From positions 62,001 to 126,000 of the forward strand of contig NZ_STGE01000023.1 in assembly GCF_005222675.1 (NCBI RefSeq): a stretch of 64,000 bases of DNA, read 5' to 3'. Of the stretch, positions 34,729-43,517 are shown piece by piece. Both the position numbers and the translations under genes were made by a program. How positions within the stretch are numbered: the first letter of the stretch is position 1; each line of letters opens with the position of its first letter. The DNA comes from Mycolicibacterium sp. CR10. Its GTDB lineage: Bacteria > Actinomycetota > Actinomycetes > Mycobacteriales > Mycobacteriaceae. A model generated the notes under the pieces. The model was not told the DNA's origin. It did not search any database and saw nothing but the letters and a program-made list of their open reading frames with translations.

Positions 34729-35853
34729 CTACTTCATGAGGCCGCGCAGGCGGGTGAGGGTGAATTCGTTGTCGTCGTCGCGCACCGCGCTGTACATCGA
34801 GCGCAATTCCTCGATCGACTCGCGCCCGGGGGCGATGCCGAGGAAGTCCTTCGTGACCGGTGGACCCCACTGTGCGAGCCCGGTCGCGGTGAACGGCGCC
34901 CATCCGGGTTCGAGGCTGTTGTCGAACATGTCGCCGTCGGCGAAGTGCTCGACGAGGAATCCGTCGGGGTCGCGCCAGTAGTCGAAGATCTGGCTGCCCT
35001 GGATGTGGCGGCCGATACCCCAGGACCGGTGATACCCACGGTCGCGCAGATACTCACCGCCCGCGGCCAACGCGTCCAGGTCGCTGACCTGATAGGCGGA
35101 GTGCACGTACCGGTTTCGGGGCCCGAGCGCCATGGCAAGGGTGTGGTGGTCGGTGGGGGTGTCGCCGCGATCGCAGCGAATGAAGCTCATTGTCGGTCCG
35201 AGGTCGCGCTGGCCCGGGAAGTAGAGGAAGTCGCTGACGATCATCCCGAGGTTCTCCAGATACCAATTCAGCGCCTCGAGGTATCTGGTGCTCTGCAGGA
35301 CCACATGTCCCAGTCGCTGCACCCGTGCGGGGACGCGCCGCGGCCGTTGGGGTGCGTTGGCACGCACCAGGTCGTGGCCGACGTTGAGAACCTGGGGCCG
35401 CTGGGACGGCAGCGCGGCGACGCTGTGGGTGCCCGCGACGACGCGAACCGGGATGCCGCTCGGGTCGACGAGGTCCACCGACACCCCGCCGATGCTCTCG
35501 GGCAGCGGGCGCGTGACCGCGCCCGTCGCATCGGCGAGGCGTACTACGTCCGACTCGTCCTGCGCGGCGAACGCCGTCCGCACGAATCTGGAGCGCGGTC
35601 CCCGGCGCACGATCAGGCAGGGCGCGCCTGCGTCGGCACCGCGCATCTGCAACTCGTCGTCATTCCGGAGCGCCGTCGAGAACCCGAACGCCTGCGCGAA
35701 CGCCTCGGCGCGAAGCAGGTCGGGCTTCTCGAACTCCAACCACGCAATGTCGCGCACCTTGATCACCGGGTTGCGTGCCCGGCCGCGGTGTTCGCCGGTG
35801 CGGGCTCCCTGCTCACTGTGCATGTCCCGGTGTCCGCCCATGGCGTCAGTCAT
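34729..35853 (-). CDS. extradiol ring-cleavage dioxygenase (VOC family)
   Basis: Type I extradiol dioxygenase of 374 aa made of two vicinal-oxygen-chelate modules. The catalytic half contains LGHVVLQSTRYLEALNWYLEN (first His ligand), TPTDHHTLAMALG (second His ligand) and FDYWRDPDGFLVEHFADGD (Glu ligand), the 2-His-1-Glu iron site. It would cleave a catechol meta to the hydroxyls. The start at 35853 has AGGAGG six bases upstream; the frame continues ten codons further to 35883, but that would cover the operator. It is the first gene of the minus-strand catabolic operon (dioxygenase, FAH hydrolase, hydroxylase, P450, thioesterase) and is divergent from a TetR gene. Confidence 0.9.
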   Translation of the reverse strand: MTDAMGGHRDMHSEQGARTGEHRGRARNPVIKVRDIAWLEFEKPDLLRAEAFAQAFGFSTALRNDDELQMRGADAGAPCLIVRRGPRSRFVRTAFAAQDESDVVRLADATGAVTRPLPESIGGVSVDLVDPSGIPVRVVAGTHSVAALPSQRPQVLNVGHDLVRANAPQRPRRVPARVQRLGHVVLQSTRYLEALNWYLENLGMIVSDFLYFPGQRDLGPTMSFIRCDRGDTPTDHHTLAMALGPRNRYVHSAYQVSDLDALAAGGEYLRDRGYHRSWGIGRHIQGSQIFDYWRDPDGFLVEHFADGDMFDNSLEPGWAPFTATGLAQWGPPVTKDFLGIAPGRESIEELRSMYSAVRDDDNEFTLTRLRGLMK

Positions 35854-35868
35854 CACCGCCTCCTCTTC

Positions 35869-35882
35869 TGACGAAATCGTCA
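35869..35882. promoter_or_regulatory. candidate TetR operator 1
   Basis: TGACGAAATCGTCA has 6-bp arms (TGACGA/TCGTCA) around AA. It lies 16 bases upstream of the dioxygenase start at 35853 and in the 125-base gap to the divergent TetR gene. Confidence 0.6.
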
Positions 35883-35912
35883 CATGCGACGGGGCGCTCA
35901 GTCAAGTAGTTC

Positions 35913-35935
35913 TGACGAAATCCTCAAAAGTGAGG
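35913..35935. promoter_or_regulatory. candidate TetR operator 2 with overlapping palindrome
   Basis: TGACGAAATCCTCA (35913-35926) repeats 12 of 14 bases of operator 1 and overlaps CCTCAAAAGTGAGG (35922-35935), itself a palindrome with 5-bp arms. It is 44 bases before the TetR ATG at 35979, where autoregulation would be expected. Confidence 0.5.
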
Positions 35936-35978
35936 AAGTCCGGGTAGAATCGCCTGACTCAGGAAAGGAGCGGGGTCG

Positions 35979-36665
35979 ATGACGCCGCACGACGAACCGC
36001 CCAACCGCCTCGCACGACGCAAGCAGAAGACGCGGGCCGCGCTGGTCGCTGCGGCGCAGTCGTTCATCGCGGCGGGGAAGCTCAACGTCCCCGTACTGGA
36101 GATCACCCAGGCTGCCGACGTCGGCATGGGGTCGTTCTACAACCACTTCGCCAGCAAGGAAGAACTGTTCGACGCGGCGCTGACCGAGGTGCTCGACATG
36201 CACGGCGCCCTGCTCGATGAGCTCAACGAATCGCTGGAAGACCCCGCCGAGACGTTCGCCCGAAGCTTCCGCCTGACGGGTCGGCTGTTCCGCCAGCGGC
36301 CGCGGGAGAGTCGGGTGCTGCTGTCGAGCGGACTGGCTCTGCTGTCCTCGGATCGCGGTGTGGCGCCGAGGGCGCGCCGTGACATCATCGCCGCCGCTGA
36401 GGCCGGTCGCTTCCACGTCGACGATCTCGGCGTGACGATGGCCGTCGTCGGCGGCGCGCTTCTGGGCCTCGGCCAACTGCTCTACGACGAGCCCGAACGC
36501 GACGTTGCCGACGCAACGGACACGATGACCGCGCACGTACTCACCGTCCTCGGAATGTCCGCCAAAGAGGCGCGCCGAATCTGTGAGCTTCCGCTGCCCG
36601 ACATCGACTCGCTGGGGCCGTCGGCCTCGGTCGCTCAGGGTTCAGTGCCCGCAGTCTCCATGTAG
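35979..36665 (+). CDS. TetR-family transcriptional regulator
   Basis: One-component repressor of 228 aa. The N-terminal helix-turn-helix spans about residues 15-60, with VLEITQAADVGMGSFYNHFASKEELF as the recognition region; the rest is a variable ligand domain. It is divergent from the extradiol dioxygenase operon, with two operator-like palindromes in the gap, so it most likely represses that operon and itself until an aromatic substrate or ring-cleavage product binds. GAAAGGAG precedes the ATG. An SDR gene follows in 16 bases and is probably cotranscribed. The C-terminal 20 residues are an unstructured Pro/Ser-rich tail. Confidence 0.92.
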   Translation: MTPHDEPPNRLARRKQKTRAALVAAAQSFIAAGKLNVPVLEITQAADVGMGSFYNHFASKEELFDAALTEVLDMHGALLDELNESLEDPAETFARSFRLTGRLFRQRPRESRVLLSSGLALLSSDRGVAPRARRDIIAAAEAGRFHVDDLGVTMAVVGGALLGLGQLLYDEPERDVADATDTMTAHVLTVLGMSAKEARRICELPLPDIDSLGPSASVAQGSVPAVSM

Positions 36666-36681
36666 GGCGCACAGTGGGGGC

Positions 36682-37467
36682 ATGGACATGAACCTCGCCG
36701 ATAAAGTCGCCGTCGTCACCGGAGCGAGTAAAGGAATCGGACTGGCCGTCAGCCAGGCCTTCGCCGCCGCGGGTGCGCACGTCGTCGCAGGTGCCCGGCA
36801 CAACTCGCCAGCCCTGCAGGCGTTGGAGGCCGCAGGGTCGGCCACCTTCGTCGCCGCCGATCTCTCCACCCCCGAGGGACCGCGTGCGCTGGTTGCGGCG
36901 GCGGCCGAGCGGGGTCGGGTCGATATTGTCGTCAACAACGCAGGCGCGGTCACCCCGCGGTTCGATGGGATTCTGTCGGTCTCCGACGAGGACTGGGACG
37001 CCGCGCTGTCGCTGAATTTCTTGTCGGCAGTGAGGGTCACCCGGGAGGCCCTTCCGCACATGGTCTCCGGTGGCGGCGGCTCGATCGTGATGATCGGCTC
37101 GGTCAACGCGACGCTGCCGGAATGGAACATCGTCGACTACTGCGCGAGCAAGGCCGCTCTCGCCAACTTCGCCAAGAGTGTGTCGAAGGAATTCGGCCCC
37201 AAGGGGATTCGGGTCAACACCGTGAGCCCCGGGCCCGTGGCCACAGATCTCTGGATGTCCGATGACGGCATCGCCGCACAGTTCGCGGCGGCCAGTGGGG
37301 CCACGGCCGACGCCGTGGTCGCCTCTGTTGTCGAGGGTGCGGCGACAGGCCGTTTCACCACACCCCAGGAAGTCGCCGACCTGACGGTCTTCCTCGCAAG
37401 CGACCGGTCGGCCAACATCACCGGCTCCGACGTCCGCATCGACGGCGGCTACGTCGCCACCATCTGA
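36682..37467 (+). CDS. SDR family oxidoreductase
   Basis: Classical short-chain dehydrogenase of 261 aa. All hallmarks are present: VAVVTGASKGIGLAVSQ (NAD(P) motif TGxxxGIG near residues 12-20), VNNAGAV, the catalytic Ser in MIGSVNATLPEW and the YxxxK pair in DYCASKAALANF, then VSPGPVATDLW and the C-terminal DVRIDGGYVATI. The ATG at 36682 (or the second one at 36688) begins the domain directly. It lies 16 bases after the TetR gene and may share its transcript, acting as a dehydrogenase in the aromatic pathway across the divergent promoter. The substrate cannot be inferred. Confidence 0.92.
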   Translation: MDMNLADKVAVVTGASKGIGLAVSQAFAAAGAHVVAGARHNSPALQALEAAGSATFVAADLSTPEGPRALVAAAAERGRVDIVVNNAGAVTPRFDGILSVSDEDWDAALSLNFLSAVRVTREALPHMVSGGGGSIVMIGSVNATLPEWNIVDYCASKAALANFAKSVSKEFGPKGIRVNTVSPGPVATDLWMSDDGIAAQFAAASGATADAVVASVVEGAATGRFTTPQEVADLTVFLASDRSANITGSDVRIDGGYVATI

Positions 37468-37512
37468 CCCGGTTCCGGTGATGTGTTCCGACGATGCGGC
37501 AGAATCGGTCGG

Positions 37513-38565
37513 GTGACGAACCCGCCGCAACGCCCCGGGCAGCCTGGCTGGCGCGGCCGGGGAACTCCGCCGCCTGATCCCGCAACCCATCGACTGCCGC
37601 GACCGGGCCGACCCGACGTGCCGACCGAGAAGATTCGCGCGCGGCCGTCCGATGCGGTGCCCACCGAGCAGTTTCGGCGCCCACCGCCGCAGACACCACC
37701 GCAACCGCCCCCGCGTCCGCCCGTCGCCGGGCCGCCTCCGCAGTGGCGACCGCCCCCACCGTCACAGCCGCCGCTACCACCACCGTCTCTGCCGCCGCGG
37801 CCGGATTCGGGTCATACGCCACCCGAGGACACGCGCCGCGGCGGAGGTTTCTTCACCCGGCAGACGATCGTCCTGATCGCGGTCATCGTCGTCGCGGTGG
37901 TGGCAGGCGGGCTCGCCGGCGCCGAGCTGTACGCACGGCACCGCGCCGACGGCGTTCTGGTCGGCGTCGCCGAATGTGTTGTGGAGGACGGCGTCACGAT
38001 CTCCTACGGTGTGAATCCACCCTTCCTGTGGCAGCACATCACTGGCCACTACACGAACATCTCGGTGGAGACGGCGGGGGACAACGTCCAGTCCGCCAAG
38101 GGGATGACCGCCGACGTCACCCTCGAAGACGTGCGACTGCAGGACTCCGGCGACTCCAAAGGGACCATCGGCTCGTTGACCGCCACGCTGACCTGGAAGT
38201 CGGCGGGTATCAAAGACACTGTGGCCGACAATCTTCCGGGAGTGGGCAGTCTCGTCACGGGCGTCACCACCGATCCCGCCGCGGGCACGCTGGTGTTGGA
38301 GGCCGGCAGCTACAACGTCACCGCCAAGCCCGTGGTCAGCGACGGCGACCTCAACCTCGAGGTGCTCGACGTCAGCGGTCCGTTGCCGAAAGAGACCGTG
38401 CAGACCGCTCTCGACGACCTCACCAAGAAGTTGAACGACAACTATCCGCTCGGCATCCAGGCCGACAGCGTCGAGGTGACCGACTCCGGGGTCGTCGGGA
38501 TGTTCTCCAGCCAGAACGCCTCGATCCCGAAAGAGGACGAGAACCCCTGCTTCGCCCGCCTATAG
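37513..38565 (+). CDS. DUF2993 (LmeA-like) lipid-binding membrane protein
   Basis: Protein of about 350 aa. A Pro/Arg-rich cytoplasmic tail of about 110 residues, with long runs of PPP, is followed by one transmembrane segment (IVLIAVIVVAVVAGGLAGAEL, about 118-138) and then an extracytoplasmic beta-rich domain of the DUF2993 family with ISVETAGDNVQSAKGMTADVTLEDVRL. The mycobacterial relative LmeA is a periplasmic phospholipid-binding protein that helps mannan elongation in lipomannan synthesis. The start is taken as GTG at 37513 (TNPPQRPGQPG), since the upstream ATG at 37483 yields an unrelated Arg/Cys-rich start. It stands alone and ends at a long inverted repeat shared with the convergent Lrp gene. 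Confidence 0.82.
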   Translation: MTNPPQRPGQPGWRGRGTPPPDPATHRLPRPGRPDVPTEKIRARPSDAVPTEQFRRPPPQTPPQPPPRPPVAGPPPQWRPPPPSQPPLPPPSLPPRPDSGHTPPEDTRRGGGFFTRQTIVLIAVIVVAVVAGGLAGAELYARHRADGVLVGVAECVVEDGVTISYGVNPPFLWQHITGHYTNISVETAGDNVQSAKGMTADVTLEDVRLQDSGDSKGTIGSLTATLTWKSAGIKDTVADNLPGVGSLVTGVTTDPAAGTLVLEAGSYNVTAKPVVSDGDLNLEVLDVSGPLPKETVQTALDDLTKKLNDNYPLGIQADSVEVTDSGVVGMFSSQNASIPKEDENPCFARL

Positions 38566-38586
38566 GCACGCCCGCCTCCTCCTGCC

Positions 38587-38651
38587 CCGCCGAACTGGCA
38601 TTCCGGCAGAAGTTTTTCGAGTGAGCTCCTGCCGGAATGCCATTTCGGCGG
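38587..38651. terminator. 23-bp inverted repeat between convergent genes
   Basis: Arms 38587-38609 and 38629-38651 pair over 23 positions with one mismatch (C against T), with a 19-base loop. It lies between the DUF2993 gene (ends 38565) and the convergent Lrp gene (ends 38656) and would work in both directions. Confidence 0.7.
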
Positions 38652-38655
38652 AAAG

Positions 38656-39129
38656 TTACTGGCCGCGGGCGAGCTGCTCCAGCAGCGGCCGCGTCCGGTA
38701 GGCGACGACCTCGTGCATGGCCACCGACATGGTGGTGCGTTCCACCCCGGGCACTGCGAGAACCAGTCCGGCCACCCGGTACAGATCATCGGCGTCGGTC
38801 GCGACCACCGCGACCAGCAGGTCGGCGGCACCGGAGAGGCCCGTCACCTGGATGACCTGGGTGACGGTCTCCAGCGCGGCGATGACTTCCTCGAGCCGAT
38901 GCTGGTCGACCACCACGGTGATGAACGCCTTGAGTGGATAGCCGAGATCGCGCGGCGACACGCAGCGGTCGATCGGGGCGAGGACTTTCTCCTGATCCCA
39001 CCGGGACAGTCGGGCCTGCACGGTGTTCCTCGCGAGGTTGAGCGCGGCGGCCAGTTGGACCCCGGTGGCGCGGGGGGCGTCGCAGAGCGCCAGCAGTAGT
39101 CGGGCGTCGGTGCGGTCCAGTCTCGTCAT
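38656..39129 (-). CDS. Lrp/AsnC-family transcriptional regulator
   Basis: Regulator of 157 aa. The N-terminal winged helix (residues 2-60, LDRTDARLLLALCDAPRATG with ARNTVQARLSRWDQ as the recognition helix) is followed by the RAM/AsnC ligand domain (ITVVVDQHRLEEVIAALETV, then GAADLLVAVVATDADDLYRV). It is divergent from the large indolepyruvate ferredoxin oxidoreductase gene with about 140 bases between, which strongly suggests that it controls that gene in response to an amino acid. The ATG is at 39129. No clear Lrp-type 15-bp palindrome could be picked by eye in the gap, though TTGCTC (39196) and GAGCAA (39229) form an inverted pair. Confidence 0.92.
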   Translation of the reverse strand: MTRLDRTDARLLLALCDAPRATGVQLAAALNLARNTVQARLSRWDQEKVLAPIDRCVSPRDLGYPLKAFITVVVDQHRLEEVIAALETVTQVIQVTGLSGAADLLVAVVATDADDLYRVAGLVLAVPGVERTTMSVAMHEVVAYRTRPLLEQLARGQ

Positions 39130-39268
39130 GCCGCGCAGTATCGCACGTCACACTCACCAAAATATGGGCAACATGCTCAATGGTAGAGACCCTGCTTGCT
39201 CACTCTGCATGTCGCTGTCACCCTTGAGGGAGCAATACGCCCAGCTATCGCCGAGGTGGTGAGCACAG

Positions 39269-42200
39269 ATGACAGATCTCGACATCCGCCGACCGGTTCG
39301 GGGCCCCGACAAGAGCCCGTACGAACTCGGCGATCGTTACCGCACCGGATCGGGTCCGATTGTGCTCACCGGCGTGCAGGCCATCGCACGCGCACTGGTC
39401 GAACAGCACGAGCGCGATGCCCGCGCAGGCGTGCGGGTGGCGACCTTCGTCTCGGGATATCAGGGCAGTCCACTCGGCGGCGTCGACCGGATGCTGGCCG
39501 GGATGCCCGACGTGCTGCGCGCGCATGACATCACCTTCGTGCCCGGTCTCAACGAAGAACTCGCCGCGACATCGGTATGGGGGAGCCAGGCCGTCCTGCC
39601 CAACCTCTCGACGGACACGGCACCCTTCGACGGCGTCGTGGGCGTCTGGTACGGAAAGGGGCCGGGCCTGGATCGGGCGACCGACGCGCTGCGGCATGCC
39701 AACATGTACGGCGCGAACCCGCGCGGCGGGATGCTGCTGCTGGTCGGGGACGACCCCGCCTCGAAGTCCTCCACGGTGCCCGCCGTCAGCGAGCGCTCGC
39801 TGGCCGCGCTCGGGATCCCGGTGCTCTTTCCCCGCAACGCCCGCGAGGTCGTGACCATGGCCATGCACGGCGTGGCGATGTCGAGGGCATCCGGATGCGT
39901 CGTCGCGCTCAAGATCGTGGCCGATGTCGCCGACGGCGCCTGGTCCGTCGATTCCCACGACGTCGACGTCGACATCGTCGTTCCCGAAGTGCGCTGGGAA
40001 GGAAAACCTTTCGTCTATCGGCAGCGGCCGATGGCGGCTCCGGCCGCCAGCCTCGACGCCGAGGCCGACCTGTACGGACCCCGGGCCGAGGTGGTGCGTG
40101 CCTACGGCGCCGCCAACGGTCTCGACGTCATCGAGATCGACCCACCCCACGCCACGGTGGGGATCGCGGCCAGCGGCACGACGTACGACTCGGTGCGGCA
40201 GGCCCTCGTCGACCTCGGGGCCGACGACTTCGCGCTCCATCACGCGGGAATCAGACTGCTGCGGATCGGGATGCCCACCCCGCTGGGTCCGGGCAGCATC
40301 ACCGACTTCGCCGACGGACTCGACGAGATCCTCGTCATCGAGGACAAGACCGCCTTCATTGAGACCCAGGTCCGCGAAATCCTCTACGGTGCAACGGGCG
40401 CGCCGCGAATCCTCGGCAAAAAGGACGCCGCCGGACGGCCGTTGATCCCCGCAGGCGGCGAGCTCACGGCCGGCCGGCTGCTGGCGCCGCTGCGCCGCGT
40501 GCTCAGTGACCGACTGGACCTGAAGAAGCCGCCGCCGCCGGCGCTGTCGCTGGAAGTCCTTCCCGCCCAACGCGCCGCGTACTTCTGCAGCGGCTGTCCC
40601 CACAACCGTTCCACCGCCGTGCCCAAGGGTTCCGTTGCCGGCGGGGGCATCGGCTGTCACACCATGGTGACGATGTCGGGTCGTGATGACAGCGCCGTCC
40701 TCGGGCTCACCCAGATGGGTGGCGAGGGTAGCCAGTGGATCGGCCAGGCCCCCTTCACCGATGTGCCTCATCTGTTCCAGAACATCGGCGACGGAACGTT
40801 CTTCCACTCCGGCCAACTCGCGGTGCAGGCGTGTGTCGCCGCAGGCGTCAACATCACCTACAAGCTGCTCTACAACGAGGTCGTCGCGATGACCGGCGCA
40901 CAGAACGCCGAGGGTGCGTTGAGTGTCGCCGAACTGACGCACAAGCTGACCACCGAGGGCGTCGCGGAGATCATCATCTGCGCCGACGAACCCAAGCGGC
41001 ACAACAAGCGTGCGCTCGCCAAGGGCACACTGCTGTGGCATCGCGATCGCCTCGACGAAGCCCAGAAGCGGTTGCGGGACGTCAAAGGCGTCACCGTCCT
41101 GATCTACGACCAGCACTGTGCCGCGGATGCGCGCAGACAACGCAAACGGGGCACACTGCCGACCCGCACCACCCGGGTCCTGATCAACGAGGCGGTCTGC
41201 GAAGGCTGCGGCGACTGCGGCGTCAAATCCAACTGTCTGTCGGTGCAACCGGTCGACACTGAATACGGCCGCAAGACCCGGATCGACCAGACGTCCTGCA
41301 ACACCGACTACAGCTGCCTCGACGGCGACTGCCCGTCATTCGTCACCGTCGAGGTGAAGCCCGGCAAGAAACGGCGCAACCGGCCCACGCTGACCCCGCC
41401 GAATCTGCCCGAAATCGATACCACGCCCGTAACCTCTACGCACAACGTCTTTTTCGCCGGAATCGGTGGTACCGGAATCGTCACGGTGAACCAGGTGCTG
41501 GCCACCTCGGCGCTGCGCGCAGGCTACGACGTGGAGAGCCTCGACCAGATCGGCCTGAGCCAGAAGGCAGGTCCTGTCGTATCACACCTGCGGTTCGCCC
41601 CAGGCAAGCTCGCTCCGGCCAACAGGCTGACCCCCGGCAGCGCGGACTGCATCGTCGCCTTCGACCTGCTGACAGCCGCCGACACCAAGAACCTCGGGTA
41701 CGGCGACCCCGCCAAGACCGTCTCGGTGGCATCGACCAGCAAGACACCCACCGGTGACATGGTGTACGACAAGACCATTGCCTATCCCGAGACGCCCTAC
41801 CTGCTCAACCGGCTGGGGCAGGTGTCGCACAGCGTGCACTCCTTCGATGCCCAAGATGCCGCGCAGACACTGTTCGGTACGACCGCCGCCGCCAACTTCC
41901 TGCTGATTGGTGCCGCGTATCAGACTGGGGCGCTGAGAATTCCGGCGTCCTCGATCGAAGAGGCCATCGAGATCAACGGCGTGGCGGTGGCGACGAACAT
42001 CGCCGCCTTCCGCTGGGGGAGGGTCGCGATCGCCGATCCGGGGCACTTCCATGACGTGGTGTCGCCGGTGCGCGATCGACCCTCGCCCGTGGTGCCCGCA
42101 CGAGTTCTCGAAGGCATGCCCTTCTCCGGGCACGTGGGGGACCTGATCTCGCGACGGGCGGCAGACCTCGTCGAATTCCAGAGCGAGAAGATTGCACGTC

Positions 42201-42742
42201 GATACGTGACTGTCCTGCAGTCGATCTGGAACGCAGAGCGGGCCGTGGGCGATCGCACTGAGTTCAGCGAGGCCGTCGCCAAGGGGCTCTACAAGTTCAC
42301 GGCCTACAAGGACGAGTACGAGGTGGCCCGGCTGCTGACCGACTCGCGATTCCTCGCTCAGGTGCGCTCAGAGATCCCCGACGGGGAGAACCTGACCTAC
42401 AAGCTGCACCCGCCGACGCTGCGCGCGATGGGCCGGACGAAGAAGGTCGGCCTGGGTCCGCGCAGCCACGTGGCCCTGCGGTTGCTCGCCAAGGGGAAGC
42501 GGCTGCGCGGCACCACGTTCGATCCGTTCGGCTACGCCCATGTCCGCAAGGCTGAGCGCACCCTGGTTTCCGAGTACGCCGCCATCGTGGCAAGGCTCGC
42601 TGCCGAGCTGGACACGGACAACTATGACCGCGCTGTGGAGGTCGCCGGGCTGCCGGACATGGTGCGGGGCTACGAGGACATCAAACTGGCCAGCATCGAG
42701 GCATATCGCGCCCGGCTCGACGAGCTAGGAGTCACCCCGTAG
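39269..42742 (+). CDS. fused indolepyruvate ferredoxin oxidoreductase (2-oxoacid:ferredoxin type)
   Basis: Enzyme of 1157 aa that oxidatively decarboxylates aryl- or branched-chain 2-oxoacids to acyl-CoA with TPP and iron-sulfur clusters, reducing ferredoxin. Domains in order: pyrimidine/alpha-type region (about 30-270, FVSGYQGSPLGGVDRML), TPP-binding region (about 440-640, YFCSGCPHNRSTAVPKG and GIGCHTMV), ferredoxin-like cysteines (about 645-690, CEGCGDCGVKSNC then CNTDYSCLDGDC), and a gamma-type domain (about 725-900, FFAGIGGTGIVTVNQVL). The length matches the fused actinobacterial and proteobacterial homologues. It is divergent from an Lrp regulator, consistent with Phe/Tyr/Trp or Val/Ile/Leu catabolism. 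Its last 18 bases overlap the convergent cutinase gene. Confidence 0.93.
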   Translation: MTDLDIRRPVRGPDKSPYELGDRYRTGSGPIVLTGVQAIARALVEQHERDARAGVRVATFVSGYQGSPLGGVDRMLAGMPDVLRAHDITFVPGLNEELAATSVWGSQAVLPNLSTDTAPFDGVVGVWYGKGPGLDRATDALRHANMYGANPRGGMLLLVGDDPASKSSTVPAVSERSLAALGIPVLFPRNAREVVTMAMHGVAMSRASGCVVALKIVADVADGAWSVDSHDVDVDIVVPEVRWEGKPFVYRQRPMAAPAASLDAEADLYGPRAEVVRAYGAANGLDVIEIDPPHATVGIAASGTTYDSVRQALVDLGADDFALHHAGIRLLRIGMPTPLGPGSITDFADGLDEILVIEDKTAFIETQVREILYGATGAPRILGKKDAAGRPLIPAGGELTAGRLLAPLRRVLSDRLDLKKPPPPALSLEVLPAQRAAYFCSGCPHNRSTAVPKGSVAGGGIGCHTMVTMSGRDDSAVLGLTQMGGEGSQWIGQAPFTDVPHLFQNIGDGTFFHSGQLAVQACVAAGVNITYKLLYNEVVAMTGAQNAEGALSVAELTHKLTTEGVAEIIICADEPKRHNKRALAKGTLLWHRDRLDEAQKRLRDVKGVTVLIYDQHCAADARRQRKRGTLPTRTTRVLINEAVCEGCGDCGVKSNCLSVQPVDTEYGRKTRIDQTSCNTDYSCLDGDCPSFVTVEVKPGKKRRNRPTLTPPNLPEIDTTPVTSTHNVFFAGIGGTGIVTVNQVLATSALRAGYDVESLDQIGLSQKAGPVVSHLRFAPGKLAPANRLTPGSADCIVAFDLLTAADTKNLGYGDPAKTVSVASTSKTPTGDMVYDKTIAYPETPYLLNRLGQVSHSVHSFDAQDAAQTLFGTTAAANFLLIGAAYQTGALRIPASSIEEAIEINGVAVATNIAAFRWGRVAIADPGHFHDVVSPVRDRPSPVVPARVLEGMPFSGHVGDLISRRAADLVEFQSEKIARRYVTVLQSIWNAERAVGDRTEFSEAVAKGLYKFTAYKDEYEVARLLTDSRFLAQVRSEIPDGENLTYKLHPPTLRAMGRTKKVGLGPRSHVALRLLAKGKRLRGTTFDPFGYAHVRKAERTLVSEYAAIVARLAAELDTDNYDRAVEVAGLPDMVRGYEDIKLASIEAYRARLDELGVTP

Positions 42743-43420
42743 CGGTGTCCGCGGCTGCACATGCCTCGCGATCCACTGTGCGGCCAGGTTGACGAGGCCC
42801 GACTGCGGGTAGCGAACGTGGGCATCGAAATCCTTGCCCAGTGAGCACACCGGGTCATTGGTGTTGCACAGGTCGGCGGTGCGGGCGCCGAAGTCGGGAC
42901 TGAGGATCGTCAGCGGCTGGCCGAGCCGCGCCGAAGGGTTGCCGAACACGGCGACGGCCGCGACGTGCGGGACGACGGCGGCAGGCAGTGGCGCGGTGTA
43001 GCCGAGTGCGGCGATCGGTGAGGTGGTGACGACGTCCATGATGGCGGCTCCCTGTGAGTAGCCGCCCAACACGATCTTGCTGTCGGGGCAGGTGGCGGCG
43101 ATGGTCTGCACGCGTCTGCTGGCGTCATTGGCCCCTGCGGCGACCTGGAGGAAGTCCCACGACGCCGGGTACTTCACCGCGTAGGTGCCGATCGACTGCC
43201 CTTTCACCATCGGTCGTAGAGCGTCGACCAACGCCTTGCCGACGACGCCGAGGCCCGGAGCCTCGTCGGTGCCGCGGGCGAAGACGATCTCGATGTCGTT
43301 GCACTTCGGCGCAGCCGAAGCTGACGGTGCCCCGAGGCCGGACAGCGTCGTCAGGACAGCGAGAAGCGACGCAGCGGCGGCGATCGTCCGACGGGCGCGC
43401 CGGGTCGTGATGCCGGTGGG
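42725..43420 (-). CDS. secreted cutinase-family serine hydrolase
   Basis: Cutinase-like esterase of 231 aa, similar in layout to the mycobacterial Culp family. A signal peptide is visible: TRRARRT, then the hydrophobic AAAASLLAVLTTLSGLGA, then a likely cleavage near ASAAP. Mature features are CNDIEIVFARGTDEAPGLG, the nucleophile Ser in GGYSQGAA, and the Asp/His part in CNTNDPVCSLGKDFDAHVRY. Four Cys residues allow two disulfides. The start is taken as GTG at 43420, with GAGGAG upstream; ATG at 43477 would add 19 residues in front of the signal peptide. Such enzymes cleave short- to medium-chain esters outside the cell. It overlaps the convergent oxidoreductase gene by 18 bases. Confidence 0.88.
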   Translation of the reverse strand, partial: PTGITTRRARRTIAAAASLLAVLTTLSGLGAPSASAAPKCNDIEIVFARGTDEAPGLGVVGKALVDALRPMVKGQSIGTYAVKYPASWDFLQVAAGANDASRRVQTIAATCPDSKIVLGGYSQGAAIMDVVTTSPIAALGYTAPLPAAVVPHVAAVAVFGNPSARLGQPLTILSPDFGARTADLCNTNDPVCSLGKDFDAHVRYPQSGLVNLAAQWIARHVQPRTPLRGDS

Positions 43421-43517
43421 CACGGTCTCTCCTCGACCTGGGGTGGGACTGGGCGTCTTCGACCAGTGTGTACCCATTATTCACAGGTGTCACTCCAGTA
43501 ACACGACCCTTGCGGCG

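Noticed and set aside
39245..41248. Long open frame (667 codons) on the minus strand opposite the indolepyruvate oxidoreductase gene
   Set aside because: Same GC-bias mirror effect; composition rich in His, Gly and Arg without conserved blocks.
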